A stretch of 64,000 nt of DNA from Actinomycetes bacterium (GTDB taxonomy: Bacteria; Actinomycetota; Actinomycetes; Mycobacteriales; Mycobacteriaceae): NCBI GenBank assembly GCA_029780675.1, contig JAKOYE010000101.1:22173-86172 (forward strand), in the 5' to 3' direction. The translations under genes and the position numbers were made by a program. Shown piece after piece: positions 34,572 through 46,602 of the stretch; within the stretch, counting starts at the first letter, position 1, and each line of letters starts with the position of its first letter. The notes beneath the pieces were generated by a model. It saw only the letters and a program-made list of their open reading frames with translations. It ran no database searches and was not told where the DNA came from.

Positions 34572-36896
34572 ATGCGGCCACATGCGGTACTGACAGGTGG
34601 CGCCGGTTTCCTGGGCTCCCACCTCGCGGAGCGATTGCTCGCTCAGGACGTGGACGTCACCGTTCTCGACAACTTCTCCACCGGAACACCGGACAATGTC
34701 GCGCACCTGCAGGGCCACAACGGTTTTCGGCTGATCAAGACCGATGTCTCCAACTACATCTCGATTCCGGGCCCGGTCGATTACGTGCTGCACTTCGCCT
34801 CGCCCGCCTCGCCGGTGGATTACGCCGAGCTGCCGATCCAGACCATGAAGGTGGGCTCGCTGGGAACGCACAACACGCTCGGCCTGGCCATGGAGAAGGG
34901 TGCCCGCTACCTGTTGGCCTCCACCTCGGAGGCCTACGGCGATCCGCTGGTCCACCCGCAACCGGAGAGCTACTGGGGCAACGTCAACCCGGTCGGGCCT
35001 CGCGGCTGCTACGACGAAGCCAAGCGTTTCGCCGAGGCCCTCACGACCGCCTACCGCACCAAGCACGGTGTCAATACCGCGATCATGCGGATCTTCAACA
35101 CCTACGGCCCCCGGATGCGGCCCAACGACGGTCGCGCGATCCCGAACTTCGTCACCCAGGCGCTCGCCGGCCGACCGCTCACGGTTCAGGGTGACGGCAG
35201 CCAGACCCGGTCGGTCTGCTACGTCGACGACCTCGTCGACGGGGCACTGCGGCTGCTGTTCTCCGACCTGGCCGGTCCGGTCAACATCGGCAACCCGAAC
35301 GAGATGACGATCCTGGAACTCGCCGAACTGATCCGCGAGCTCACCGGGACCAGTTCCCCGATCAACTTCATCGAGCGCGCCCAGGACGACCCGAGCCAAC
35401 GTCAGCCCGACATCACCCTTGCGCGCGCCGAATTGCAGTGGGAGCCAAAGGTCGACGCCCGCGACGGCCTGGTGACGACGATCGCGTGGTTCCGTGATCA
35501 CGCCGCCGGACTGCCGCACGTTCCGGCGCCCACGCCGGTCGACGTGCAGGCCGCGCCCGAACCACGCAGGCACAAGGTCGCGGTCATCGGCACCGGTTAC
35601 GTCGGTGCGGTCACCGCCACCTGTATGGCGTTCCTCGGACACTCGGTATGCGGCCTGGACATCGATCCGGTCCGCGCGGGCAAGCTTAGCCAGGGCGAGG
35701 TGCCGTTCGTCGAGCCAGGACTGCCGGAGATCCTCACCTCGACGCTGGAGTCCGGGCGGCTGAAGTTCACCGACAATCCGACCGAGGCGCTCGCCGACGC
35801 CGAGTTCGTTTTCCTGTGTGTCGGCACGCCGCCGGGTCCGGACGGGTCGCCCAACCTGGAGCAGTTGGAGAGCGCGATCCAGTCCCTGGCGCCGCACCTC
35901 CGTTCCGGGGCGGTGATCGTCAACAAATCCACGGTGCCGGTCGGATCGGGTAACTGGACTCGGACCATCCTGGAAGACGCCCTCGAGGGCCTGCGCGAGC
36001 TGTCCTTCGGGGTGGTGTCCAATCCGGAGTTCCTCCGCGAGGGTTCTGCCATCGACGACTTCCTCTATCCGGATCGGATCGTGCTCGGGGGTCCGGAAGC
36101 CGACGTGCAGCGAGTCGCCGAGCTTTACCAACCGGTCCTCGACCAGTCATTCGACGGTGGGCGCCGGGGCATCCAGCCGACCATGATCACAACGGAACTG
36201 ACGTCGGCTGAGATGATCAAGTACGCCGCTAATGCGTTCCTGGCCACCAAGATCAGCTTCTCCAACGAGATCGCGCAGATGTGCGAGCTGTTCGGGGCGG
36301 ACGTCCGTGAGGTGCTGCCGGCCATCGGTGCCGACCACCGGATCGCCAGTGCCTTCCTGAATCCCGGTGTCGGATGGGGTGGTTCGTGCTTCGGTAAGGA
36401 CGTCTCGGCGCTGATCTCTTCGAGCCAGGAGTACGGCTACACCCCCTCGATGCTGCACGCGACGGTGGAGATCAACGAAGCCCAGCGGGCCAGCGCGGTC
36501 CGCAAGCTGCAGCGTGAACTGCATTCCCTGAAGGGGCGCCGCATCGCGCTGCTCGGGTTGGCGTTCAAACCCGGGACCGACGACCTCCGTGATGCCCCGG
36601 CCCTGGACATCGCGAGACGACTGCTCGCCTCCGGCGCGGCGGTTTCGGCATTCGACCCGGTCGTCACATCGCTGCCCGCGGAGTTCGAGGACGTCCGGAT
36701 CGCTGAGGATGTCTACGCCGCGGCGCATCGAGCGGATGCGGTCGTGGTGACCACCGAGTGGCCCGAGTTTCGTCTCATCGACCCCGACGAGCTACATCGG
36801 GTCATGCGCGGCAATTTGGTCGTCGACGGCCGGAATTGCTTGTCCCAAGGCAACTTTGCCGGATCGGGATTGCGCCTTGTGGGTTTCGGGTGGTGA
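34572..36896 (+). CDS. Fused UDP-glucuronate decarboxylase (UDP-xylose synthase) and UDP-glucose 6-dehydrogenase
   Basis: A 774-residue two-domain enzyme. Residues 1-310 are an extended SDR decarboxylase: GGAGFLGSH (9-17), the serine/threonine site STSEAYGDP and YxxxK at Tyr147/Lys151, closely resembling UDP-xylose synthase. Residues 334-774 are a full UDP-glucose dehydrogenase: GTGYVG (340-345), NPEFLREG, the Lys550/Asn554 site, the catalytic Cys606 in [10 protein letters not shown], and [12 protein letters not shown]. The linker (about 311-333) is Pro/Ala-rich. Together they would take UDP-glucose to UDP-glucuronate and on to UDP-xylose within one polypeptide. Both domains keep their catalytic residues. 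The gene sits beside the glycan operon and ATP-grasp gene. Confidence 0.9.
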   Translation: MRPHAVLTGGAGFLGSHLAERLLAQDVDVTVLDNFSTGTPDNVAHLQGHNGFRLIKTDVSNYISIPGPVDYVLHFASPASPVDYAELPIQTMKVGSLGTHNTLGLAMEKGARYLLASTSEAYGDPLVHPQPESYWGNVNPVGPRGCYDEAKRFAEALTTAYRTKHGVNTAIMRIFNTYGPRMRPNDGRAIPNFVTQALAGRPLTVQGDGSQTRSVCYVDDLVDGALRLLFSDLAGPVNIGNPNEMTILELAELIRELTGTSSPINFIERAQDDPSQRQPDITLARAELQWEPKVDARDGLVTTIAWFRDHAAGLPHVPAPTPVDVQAAPEPRRHKVAVIGTGYVGAVTATCMAFLGHSVCGLDIDPVRAGKLSQGEVPFVEPGLPEILTSTLESGRLKFTDNPTEALADAEFVFLCVGTPPGPDGSPNLEQLESAIQSLAPHLRSGAVIVNKSTVPVGSGNWTRTILEDALEGLRELSFGVVSNPEFLREGSAIDDFLYPDRIVLGGPEADVQRVAELYQPVLDQSFDGGRRGIQPTMITTELTSAEMIKYAANAFLATKISFSNEIAQMCELFGADVREVLPAIGADHRIASAFLNPGVGWGGSCFGKDVSALISSSQEYGYTPSMLHATVEINEAQRASAVRKLQRELHSLKGRRIALLGLAFKPGTDDLRDAPALDIARRLLASGAAVSAFDPVVTSLPAEFEDVRIAEDVYAAAHRADAVVVTTEWPEFRLIDPDELHRVMRGNLVVDGRNCLSQGNFAGSGLRLVGFGW

Positions 36897-36937
36897 CTCC
36901 CGGTCGACCGAGGGGTCCGCGGCAGTTTCGCGGCGAT

Positions 36938-36943
36938 TAGAAT
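36938..36943 (+). promoter_or_regulatory. Candidate -10 element of the EEP gene, leaderless start
   Basis: TAGAAT ends ten bases before the ATG of the endonuclease/exonuclease/phosphatase gene, so the transcript would begin within a few bases of the start codon. No ribosome binding site is visible, which agrees with leaderless translation. Confidence 0.5.
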
Positions 36944-36953
36944 CATCACAGAA

Positions 36954-37919
36954 ATGGTTCGAACCGCCATCATCCTAATCGCCTGGCTGGCCACGGTATT
37001 CGCCATTGTCGCGCTGGCAGCCAGGTACGTACCAGTAATCAATCATGCCGTTCTGATCGTCGCCGCGCTGTCGCCATACCTGGCGATCGGCGCAAGCCTG
37101 TTCGCCGCAACGATTCTGCTCGCCGCCTCACCGCGGCTCGCGGCGATTGCCCTGCTGCCAGCGCTGGTCGCGGTGGCGATCCAGGCACCACTGTTCATCG
37201 CCTCGGGCAAGCCGGTAGACGAAACCGTCGCGGTGCGGGTGGTCACCGCGAACGTCCGCGAAGGCCTTGCCAAACCGGGGCCCCTGGCGGCCCTGGCCCG
37301 TGACCACGCGGATGTCTTATTGCTACAGGAGCTCTCTCCCGAGCTGGCTTCGAACCTCGGCGGGCTAGACGCCGACTTCCCGTACCGCGCAATCGACGCG
37401 CAACCCTTCGCCTCGGGAATCGGGATCTGGAGCCGGCATCCAATCGAACGACCAGGCCGCGCCCCCGGCTATGAGCTCGGAGTGGTCACGGTCGTGGTGC
37501 ACGTTCCGGGCATATCCGCGCCCGTTCCCGTCATGGCGGCCCATCTGGCGGGTCCGGCCCCACAGCCGATCGATGATTGGAAAGAAGACATCACCGCGTT
37601 TGCGGACACCCTGGTCAGCCTGGCAAATGCCGCCGGGCCTGGAGCAGCCATCGTCGCCGGTGACCTCAATGCCAGTTCCGATATGCAGCCATTCCGCAGG
37701 CTACTCGACAGCGGCTTCCGCAATGCTGCTGAGCAAGCCGGAGCGGGATTGGTCCGCACCTTCCCGGCGCATCGGTCGTGGCCTGCGTTGATCGGTATCG
37801 ACCACATCCTCACCCTGAACAGCACGGCCACGGATGTGCAGACGGTGCCGGTGCCCGGTTCTGACCATCTCGGTGTGGTGGCGACCATTCATGTGCCGCG
37901 GCAGGTGAATACCGGCTAG
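36954..37919 (+). CDS. Membrane-anchored endonuclease/exonuclease/phosphatase (EEP) family protein
   Basis: A 321-residue protein. Three hydrophobic helices cover about residues 3-82, then an EEP domain: VTANVREG (metal/nucleophile Asn), LLLQELSPE (metal Glu), AGDLNASSD (Asp/Asn pair), GIDHILT and the final SDHLGVVA catalytic Asp-His. With the catalytic domain exported it could act on phosphodiesters of lipids or sugars, as in sphingomyelinase-like members. Location between the UDP-sugar fusion gene and the Rv3235-like gene suggests it belongs to the polysaccharide locus. GC by eye is clearly lower than in the flanking core. Confidence 0.82.
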   Translation: MVRTAIILIAWLATVFAIVALAARYVPVINHAVLIVAALSPYLAIGASLFAATILLAASPRLAAIALLPALVAVAIQAPLFIASGKPVDETVAVRVVTANVREGLAKPGPLAALARDHADVLLLQELSPELASNLGGLDADFPYRAIDAQPFASGIGIWSRHPIERPGRAPGYELGVVTVVVHVPGISAPVPVMAAHLAGPAPQPIDDWKEDITAFADTLVSLANAAGPGAAIVAGDLNASSDMQPFRRLLDSGFRNAAEQAGAGLVRTFPAHRSWPALIGIDHILTLNSTATDVQTVPVPGSDHLGVVATIHVPRQVNTG

Positions 37920-37967
37920 CCCCGACCCATGCCATCCTGGCGGCCTTACCGTCTCCGGGGAGTGCCT

Positions 37968-38462
37968 GTGTCCGTCAACGTTGTTCCGCCGCTGCCTGCC
38001 GTCACACCCGTCGTCGACTACGAGCCGCCAGCCTTCGGCGGGCCGCCCGTCCCGCCCCCTCCCACCGTGCTCAGGCCCCGGTGCGTCGCGTCCGTGCGTC
38101 CGATGAGCAGCCCGCCGGTCGAGGAGGCCCGAGTCCGCGCTGCCACCGTCGCCGCGGCGACATTCGCCGACGCCGCGCTGCGGCGGGTGCTCGAGGTGAT
38201 CGACCGCCGCCGGCCGAAGGCCCAGATCCGGCCCCTACTGGCAACCGGTCTGGTGGATTCGCTGCCTGCCGGCTCGGCCGGCGACGGTGCGGCACGGCTG
38301 CGCCGGGTGGTGGCACAGATCACCGACCCCCGGGGCTCGGCCGCAGAAGTGGCAGCGAGTTACTCCCGGGGAGCCCGGGTCGGCGCGATCGCCTGCCGGG
38401 TCGAACTGCTCGGAACACCGACCGAACCACGCTGGCAACTGGTGGCGCTGCACATCGGCTGA
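37968..38462 (+). CDS. Rv3235 family protein
   Basis: A 164-residue Ala/Arg/Pro-rich protein, proline-rich for the first 50 residues, then a compact C-terminal region (VRAATVAAATFADAALRRVLEVIDRRRP through CRVELLGTPTEPRWQLVALHIG). This matches the small conserved actinobacterial Rv3235 family found upstream of, and convergent with, secA1; function unknown, though the position suggests a possible link to secretion. The GTG start is preferred because GGGGAG lies just upstream; an ATG at 37929 has no ribosome binding site. It marks the right edge of the inserted polysaccharide locus. Confidence 0.75.
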   Translation: MSVNVVPPLPAVTPVVDYEPPAFGGPPVPPPPTVLRPRCVASVRPMSSPPVEEARVRAATVAAATFADAALRRVLEVIDRRRPKAQIRPLLATGLVDSLPAGSAGDGAARLRRVVAQITDPRGSAAEVAASYSRGARVGAIACRVELLGTPTEPRWQLVALHIG

Positions 38463-38491
38463 GCATCGGGTACGACGGGACCGGGATTCGA

Positions 38492-41272
<2,781 letters not shown>

Positions 41273-41340
41273 AGTGTTCGTCCCTTATGGATTGGCAGTG
41301 ATTAACGACCATCCTAGGTGACGCGGTAAAACTCGCCGGT

Positions 41341-41502
41341 GAGGCGAGGCGTGTCAGCGCCCCGCCTCGCCAGCGAGACGAATCAGGCCAGCCGAATCAA
41401 TCCACCGCCTCACCGTCAGGCGAGGCGAATCAATCCACCGCCTCGCCGTCAGGCGAGGCGAATCAATCCACCGCCTCGCCGTCAGGCGAGGCGAATCAAT
41501 CC
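41341..41502. repeat. 33-bp tandem hairpin repeat spanning the hpf 3' end
   Basis: A 33-bp unit containing GAATCAATCCACCGCCTCGCCG occurs three times (41394-41493), with a fourth partial copy formed by the last codons of hpf. Each unit carries a 9-bp inverted repeat (CGCCTCGCC / GGCGAGGCG, one mismatch in the distal copy) around a GTCA loop. A related, looser hairpin starts at 41341. On the minus strand each loop reads TGAC and contains the stop codon of hpf. There is no T-run, so termination is possible but not certain. Confidence 0.9.
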
Positions 41503-42183
41503 GTAGTCGTAGGCGTGGCGCCGGTAGACCACCGACGGACGGTCGGTCTCCTTGTCGTGGAACAGGAAGAAGTCATGGCCGACCAGTTCCATCTCGTAGA
41601 GCGCGTCGTCGACGGTCATCGGCGTCGCCGGATGGTCCTTGACGCGCACGATCCGACCGGGCACGTGATCGTCCACGGCTTCCAGGCCGGTCTCCGGGCC
41701 CACCTCAGTGCGGGTGTCCGCAGGGGCCGGATTGAACGCATCGGCCAGGTCGAGACTTTCCGGGGCCGCCACGGCGGCGGCCTGATGCAGCGAGACCGGG
41801 GTCTTGTCGCCGTAATGCACCTTGCGGCGGTCCTTGCCGCGCCGCACCCTGCTTTCGAGCTTGTGCACCGCGGCCTCAAAGGCGCCGTAGAAGCTGTCCG
41901 CGCACCCCTCCCCGCGCACCACCGGACCGCGACCGTGCGCAGTGATCTCGACGTGCTGGCAGTTCTTGCGCTGCCGACGGTTCTTCTCGTGTTCCAACTC
42001 CACGTCGAAGCGACGGATCGAACCGTCGATCCGTTCGACGCGGGCCAACTTCTGCCCCACGTAGACGCGGTAGTGGTCGGGCACCTCGACGTTGCGGCCA
42101 GTCACCTGGATGTGCGCATTGACCGACTGGCTCTCCGCGGAGGCCTGGCTGTCGAGTTCGGGGTTCACGGATTGCGTTGACAT
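41482..42183 (-). CDS. hpf: Ribosome hibernation promoting factor (long form)
   Basis: A 233-residue long HPF. The N-terminal ribosome-binding domain (about 33-135; VTGRNVEVPDHYRVYVGQKL, then VEITAHGRGPVVRGE) blocks the decoding site. After a variable linker, the C-terminal domain (about 175-233; RIVRVKDHPATPMTVDDALYEMELVGHDFFLFHD) dimerises and joins 70S into 100S particles. The start MSTQSVNP is preferred to an upstream in-frame codon. The stop lies in the loop of a perfect hairpin that is repeated downstream. Confidence 0.94.
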   Translation of the reverse strand: MSTQSVNPELDSQASAESQSVNAHIQVTGRNVEVPDHYRVYVGQKLARVERIDGSIRRFDVELEHEKNRRQRKNCQHVEITAHGRGPVVRGEGCADSFYGAFEAAVHKLESRVRRGKDRRKVHYGDKTPVSLHQAAAVAAPESLDLADAFNPAPADTRTEVGPETGLEAVDDHVPGRIVRVKDHPATPMTVDDALYEMELVGHDFFLFHDKETDRPSVVYRRHAYDYGLIRLA

Positions 42184-42430
42184 ACTTGGCAACTCATTTC
42201 TGCTACGGGATCGCACGCGGGTTCGCGCACGCGGCCTGTGAGAATTGCGCCGGCAGGCGGACCCCGGAATCAGGTGCCCTGGCCCCGCCGGCGGGAGAGG
42301 TCGATGACATCACCTCCTGCGCTGTCGGGCAAGCATGGCCTGTAGGGCCGACGGTAGTCGCAGCATCGGGGCGCCGCCACCTTATCGACACACCGTGTCC
42401 AACTTGCTGTCGCCGGGGTTCCGGCCACCA

Positions 42431-43060
42431 TCAGGCCCAAGCCAGTGTCAGCATCGCGCTCACCCGTACCCCGCCCTCCCGCAGCGTCCGGACCGCCTCC
42501 CGCGCGGTCGCACCGGTGGTCACAACGTCATCGACCACCAGCACCTCGCCGGCCGGCCGAGCGGTCAGCCGTACCCGCCCGGCGATATTGCGTTCGCGGG
42601 CGGCGGTTCCCAGCCCCACCGAGTCGCGGACCAGTGCGGCGGTGCGCAGAGCCGGAACCACGCACAGGCCGGGGGCCCGCGCGGTGGCGGCGACCGCGAT
42701 CCGGGTGACCGGGTCCCCGCCGCGCTTCCTCGCCGCGATCCGGCGGGTGGGCGCCGGGACCACCACCAGTGGGACGCCGACGATGCCCCAACCGATCAGC
42801 TGATGGATCCCCAGCGCCAGCGCGCGGGCCAGCGGGGCAACCAGGTCGCGACGGCCGTGGTCCTTCACCGCGACGACGGCGCACCGCCTGACCCCGGCGT
42901 ACCGCCCGAGCCCGAAGACCGGAACTCCCGGGTCGACGCGTGGGGTGACGACGTGCGGCTCGTCGGCCGCGACGTTCAGGGCGGCGGCACAGCGCTCACA
43001 CCACCGCATGCCGGGTGCACCGCAACCACCGCACTCCAACGGCAGGACGAGGTCGAGCAT
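42431..43060 (-). CDS. ComF family phosphoribosyltransferase-like protein
   Basis: A 209-residue ComF-type protein. The N-terminus has a zinc-binding pair of cysteine motifs (CGGCGAPGMRWCERC, residues 10-24), followed by a PRTase fold whose signature is VLVVDDVVTTGATARE near residue 176. ComF supports DNA uptake in competent bacteria; in mycobacteria its job is unknown. It sits between lpqB and hpf. The 247 bases between comF and hpf hold the hpf leader; I see no clear motif there beyond a GC-rich hairpin-prone stretch. Confidence 0.88.
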   Translation of the reverse strand: MLDLVLPLECGGCGAPGMRWCERCAAALNVAADEPHVVTPRVDPGVPVFGLGRYAGVRRCAVVAVKDHGRRDLVAPLARALALGIHQLIGWGIVGVPLVVVPAPTRRIAARKRGGDPVTRIAVAATARAPGLCVVPALRTAALVRDSVGLGTAARERNIAGRVRLTARPAGEVLVVDDVVTTGATAREAVRTLREGGVRVSAMLTLAWA

Positions 43061-43102
43061 GGGGTCATCCTGAACCAGGAGTCCGACATACCCGCCGGGC
43101 TG

Positions 43103-44872
43103 CTACCCCGGCAGCACCGGCACCGTTCCCGGCACCATGAACGGGCGCACCTCAGACCAGGCCTGGCCGTTCTCCGCACTGGTCGCCAGCAGCTGCAACA
43201 CCCCGCGGGCGTCGGCGACGTAGACCGCCGACGGGTTCGCCGCGACCGCCCTGACGGGCATCACCAGGTTGTTGGCCGGCCCGTCGGAGTTGACCCCGTC
43301 CAGATTCACGTACGACACCGGGTGCGCGGGGTCCTTGCGGGTGACCACCATGTCGTCGCCGGTCCGCCAGGACAGCGACACCACCGAGTCCCCCAGCCCG
43401 AAGCCGATCCGCCGCGGGTACGTCAGTGCGAACTCGCCACCGGAGGTCTGTTCCACCGCCGCCAGCACCACCCGGCTCTCGATCACCATCGCCGCCCGGG
43501 TGCTGTCCCGGGACAGCTGAAGTTCGGTGATCGTCCCCGGGTAGGCCGCCGTCACCGCCGCGGTGTCCACCGGAATCCGGGCGGGCTGCCCGGTGGACTC
43601 CTCACGGATCACCCGCACCACGCTGTTGCCGTCGACCACCACCCAGGCCGCGTCGTCCAGACCCCAGGAGGGACGCGACAACGTCCGGCCGTCGGTCGCG
43701 CGCACCGCGGTGCCGCCGTTGGGACCGATCCACAGCGCCGCGCCCTCCTTCGGCCCGGCACTGGTGACCGATGCGACGTCACGGCCGGTCCGGGAGAACG
43801 CCGCCGCCCGCTGATCGGTCATCGCGCCGAACGACCCGGCCACCTTGTCCGCACTCTGCCCGTCGAGTGCGACCATCGCCCCGCCCATCAGCGCATGCAC
43901 GCCGGCGGTGGCACCGTCCGCCGCCCCTGGGTCGGTGGCGGCGACATCGGTGGTCTTCCAGCCGTCGACGAACCGGTCGTCGAGCGGAGCGCCATCGGCG
44001 TTGATCAGGTAGGGCCCCTTGATATCGGACCGGGCCATCGTCCAGATCAGCTGCGCGGCCAGCAGTGTGCGACTGGCCGGGTCGGTGGTGGTCAGATTCT
44101 CCAAATCGACCCTGGCGCCGCCATACCCACGCCCGACACCCGTCTTCCCGCCGTCGGCCCGGGTCACCGGGCCCAGCATCTTCAGCGGCGCCCCGACCAG
44201 GTTGCGCACCGAATTGGCCAACTCCGGGCGCGGGCCCGCAATCAACTTGTTGACCAGTTCGGTGGCGAGCAGTTCCGGATCGGACACCGCCACATAGCGC
44301 GGATCGGGCACCACCGTCGTGCCGGTGGGATCCACGAAGTACAGCGTGTTGCGCTTATAGGTGGACTGGAACTGCTGCCAATCCAGGAACACCCCGTTGG
44401 GCAACCGGTTGATCCGCCAGCCCTGCGGGGTCTGCACCAGTTCGATCGGTCCCGGGTCGGGGAGTTCGCCCTCACCGGTCTCGAACACCCCGATATCGGA
44501 CAGCGAACCGAGGATGTCGGCCTTCATCGTCACCGAAACCTTGTCCAGCGACCGGGTTTGGGTGAACAGCACCTTGTCGATCAGCAGCGCGCTGCCCTGG
44601 TCGTCCCAGGAGTCGGAGGCGGACTGGGTGAGGAACTGCCGCGCCGCGAGGTGGCGGTTGGCCGGGTCGGAGGTCGCCTTGAGGAACTCCCGCAGCAACT
44701 GGTCGGGGTCCATGCTGGGGTTCGGCTCGGGCAGTCGCTTCGGGGCGGGGCGCTCCACTGTGCCGATCGCTTGCGGCGCAGACGAATTCGGCACTCCCGC
44801 GCATCCGGGCAGTAGGCCGACCGCAGCGGCCACAGCAATAGTCAGGCCGGCCGCCGGCCAACGACTCCTCAC
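43103..44872 (-). CDS. lpqB: Lipoprotein LpqB, modulator of MtrB
   Basis: A 589-residue lipoprotein. The signal peptide ends in the lipobox LLPGCAG, placing the lipidated Cys near residue 23. The exported part has a GerMN domain (about 135-250) and a C-terminal beta-propeller-like region with WxxD-type turns. LpqB interacts with the MtrB sensor domain and tunes MtrA phosphorylation and cell-wall division genes. The GTG start overlaps the mtrB stop (GTGA); the longer ORF upstream lacks the signal peptide at its start and is rejected. Confidence 0.95.
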   Translation of the reverse strand: MRSRWPAAGLTIAVAAAVGLLPGCAGVPNSSAPQAIGTVERPAPKRLPEPNPSMDPDQLLREFLKATSDPANRHLAARQFLTQSASDSWDDQGSALLIDKVLFTQTRSLDKVSVTMKADILGSLSDIGVFETGEGELPDPGPIELVQTPQGWRINRLPNGVFLDWQQFQSTYKRNTLYFVDPTGTTVVPDPRYVAVSDPELLATELVNKLIAGPRPELANSVRNLVGAPLKMLGPVTRADGGKTGVGRGYGGARVDLENLTTTDPASRTLLAAQLIWTMARSDIKGPYLINADGAPLDDRFVDGWKTTDVAATDPGAADGATAGVHALMGGAMVALDGQSADKVAGSFGAMTDQRAAAFSRTGRDVASVTSAGPKEGAALWIGPNGGTAVRATDGRTLSRPSWGLDDAAWVVVDGNSVVRVIREESTGQPARIPVDTAAVTAAYPGTITELQLSRDSTRAAMVIESRVVLAAVEQTSGGEFALTYPRRIGFGLGDSVVSLSWRTGDDMVVTRKDPAHPVSYVNLDGVNSDGPANNLVMPVRAVAANPSAVYVADARGVLQLLATSAENGQAWSEVRPFMVPGTVPVLPG

Positions 44873-46533
44873 ACCCGCTCCCCCGCGGCTTCCCGCTGCC
44901 GCAACGCCCGAAGCTGGTCGGTCTGCGGGTCGCGTCGCTCCGCGGCGACCGGCCGCAGCGGCAAGGGACTGGTGGTCACCTTGTGCCCGCGCACCAGCGG
45001 CAGCGTCAGCCGGAAACAGGCGCCCTTGCCCGGCTCCCCCCACGCCTCCAGCCGGCCCTGGTGCAGGCGGGCGTCCTCGATGCTGATGGCCAGGCCCAGC
45101 CCGGTGCCGCCGGAACGTCGCACCCGGGAGGGATCCGAACGCCAGAACCGGCTGAACACCAACTTCTCCTCACCGGGACGCAGACCAACACCGAAGTCGC
45201 GGACGGTGACCGCGACGGTGTCCTCGTCGGCACCCATCTTGATGCGCACCGGCTTGTGCTCGGCGTGGTCGATGGCGTTCGCGATGAGGTTGCGCAGGAT
45301 GCGCTCCACCCGGCGGGGGTCCACCTCGGCGATGATCTCGTGATCGGGCATGTCGACGAGCAGGTCGATGCCGGCGTCCTTGGCCAGGTGGCCGACCTTC
45401 TTGAGCGCGTTGCCGACGGTGCTGCGCAGGTCGACCGCCTCCACCGACAGCTCCGCCACCCCCGCGTCGTGCCGGGAGATCTCGAGCAGATCGTTGAGCA
45501 ACGCCTCGAACCGGTCGAGTTCGCCGACCAGCAGTTCGGTGGACCGGCGCAGTGCCGGATCGAGGTCCTCGGCGTGGTCGTAGATCAGATCGGCCGCCAT
45601 CCGGACCGTGGTCAGCGGCGTCCGCAGCTCGTGGCTGACGTCGGAGGTGAAGCGGCGCTGCAGGTTTCCGAACTCCTCCAGGTTGGTGATCTGGCGCTGC
45701 AGGCTTTCGGCCATATCGTTGAACGACACCGCCAGCCGCGCCATATCGTCCTCGCCGCGCACCGGCATCCGCTCGGAGAGATGGCCTTCGGCGAACCGTT
45801 CGGCGATCCGCGATGCCGACCGCACCGGCAGCACCACCTGACGCGAGACCAGCATGGCGATACCGGCGAGCAGAACCAACAGCACCAATCCGCCGGTGAC
45901 CATGGTCCCGCGCACCAGGGTGATGGTGTTCTCCTCGCTGGTGAGCGGGAAGATCAGGTACAGCTCGAGATTCGTCACCCGGGACGGTGCCGGCGTGCCG
46001 ACCAGCAGGGCCGGCCCGGCGAACGTCTCGGTGCGCACGGTTTCGTACTGGTAGCTGACCTGGCCGGCCTTGACGAACTCGCGCAGCGAGCGCGGAATCT
46101 GGTCGACCGGGCCCGCCGACGTCGCCTCCCGCGGACCGTCGCCGGGCACCATCAGCACCGCGTCGAAGGTGCCGGCCAGGCCCGCACCGGAGGTCTGCCC
46201 CGTTTTGGAGATCAGGGTGTTGCGGGCCAGTTGCAGGCTGGAGTCCAGCGACCGAGCCTCCTCGCCGCTGACGATCCCGCTGACGGTGGCGCGCGCCCGG
46301 GCGATCTCCTCGGTGGCGGCCTTCACCTTCACTTCAAGGACCCGATTGGTGATCTGGCTGGTAAGCACGAAGCCGAGCGCCAGAATGACGACGGCCGACA
46401 GCCCGAGGGTCAGGACCACCACCCGCAATTGCAACGAGCGCCGCCAGATCTGGGCCATCGAGCGACTGACGGCGCTGGTGATCCGGACCAGCGGTCCCGA
46501 GCGGCCCCACGGGCCCCGAACGCGGGTTCTCAT
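44869..46533 (-). CDS. mtrB: Sensor histidine kinase MtrB
   Basis: A 554-residue membrane kinase: two transmembrane helices (about 36-58 and 210-232) flank the exported sensor region, then HAMP, the phosphoacceptor [16 protein letters not shown] near residue 300, and ATPase boxes ([28 protein letters not shown]). With MtrA it controls cell division, dnaA and peptidoglycan hydrolases. The ATG is the third of three nearly identical ATGAGAACC copies; the earlier two open a short out-of-frame peptide ending at this ATG. The C-terminal tail is Arg/Glu-rich. Confidence 0.95.
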   Translation of the reverse strand: MRTRVRGPWGRSGPLVRITSAVSRSMAQIWRRSLQLRVVVLTLGLSAVVILALGFVLTSQITNRVLEVKVKAATEEIARARATVSGIVSGEEARSLDSSLQLARNTLISKTGQTSGAGLAGTFDAVLMVPGDGPREATSAGPVDQIPRSLREFVKAGQVSYQYETVRTETFAGPALLVGTPAPSRVTNLELYLIFPLTSEENTITLVRGTMVTGGLVLLVLLAGIAMLVSRQVVLPVRSASRIAERFAEGHLSERMPVRGEDDMARLAVSFNDMAESLQRQITNLEEFGNLQRRFTSDVSHELRTPLTTVRMAADLIYDHAEDLDPALRRSTELLVGELDRFEALLNDLLEISRHDAGVAELSVEAVDLRSTVGNALKKVGHLAKDAGIDLLVDMPDHEIIAEVDPRRVERILRNLIANAIDHAEHKPVRIKMGADEDTVAVTVRDFGVGLRPGEEKLVFSRFWRSDPSRVRRSGGTGLGLAISIEDARLHQGRLEAWGEPGKGACFRLTLPLVRGHKVTTSPLPLRPVAAERRDPQTDQLRALRQREAAGERV

Positions 46534-46567
46534 GCGCGGGTTCTCATGCCATGGGTTCTCATGCCAT
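46524..46567. repeat. Tandem repeat carrying extra ATG codons before mtrB
   Basis: GGGTTCTCATGCCAT (15 bp) occurs twice, preceded by the related 14-bp GGGTTCTCATGCGC that contains the mtrB start. The two upstream ATGs are in frame with each other and open a 10-codon peptide (46562 to 46530, minus strand) whose TGA overlaps the mtrB ATG as ATGA. The 14-bp unit is what puts mtrB in another frame. Confidence 0.85.
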
Positions 46568-46602
46568 GGGAACGATCGACGAGGGTCCGATCAACGGGGC
46601 CA

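Noticed and set aside
23092-36896. Classical cellulose synthase operon
   Set aside because: No BcsA synthase, PilZ domain or BcsC/Z-type genes are present; the flippase and GT4 genes indicate a lipid-linked pathway instead.
41394-41502. CRISPR-like regular repeat array
   Set aside because: The 33-bp units are directly adjacent with no unique spacers and contain the hpf stop codon; they are a tandem duplication.
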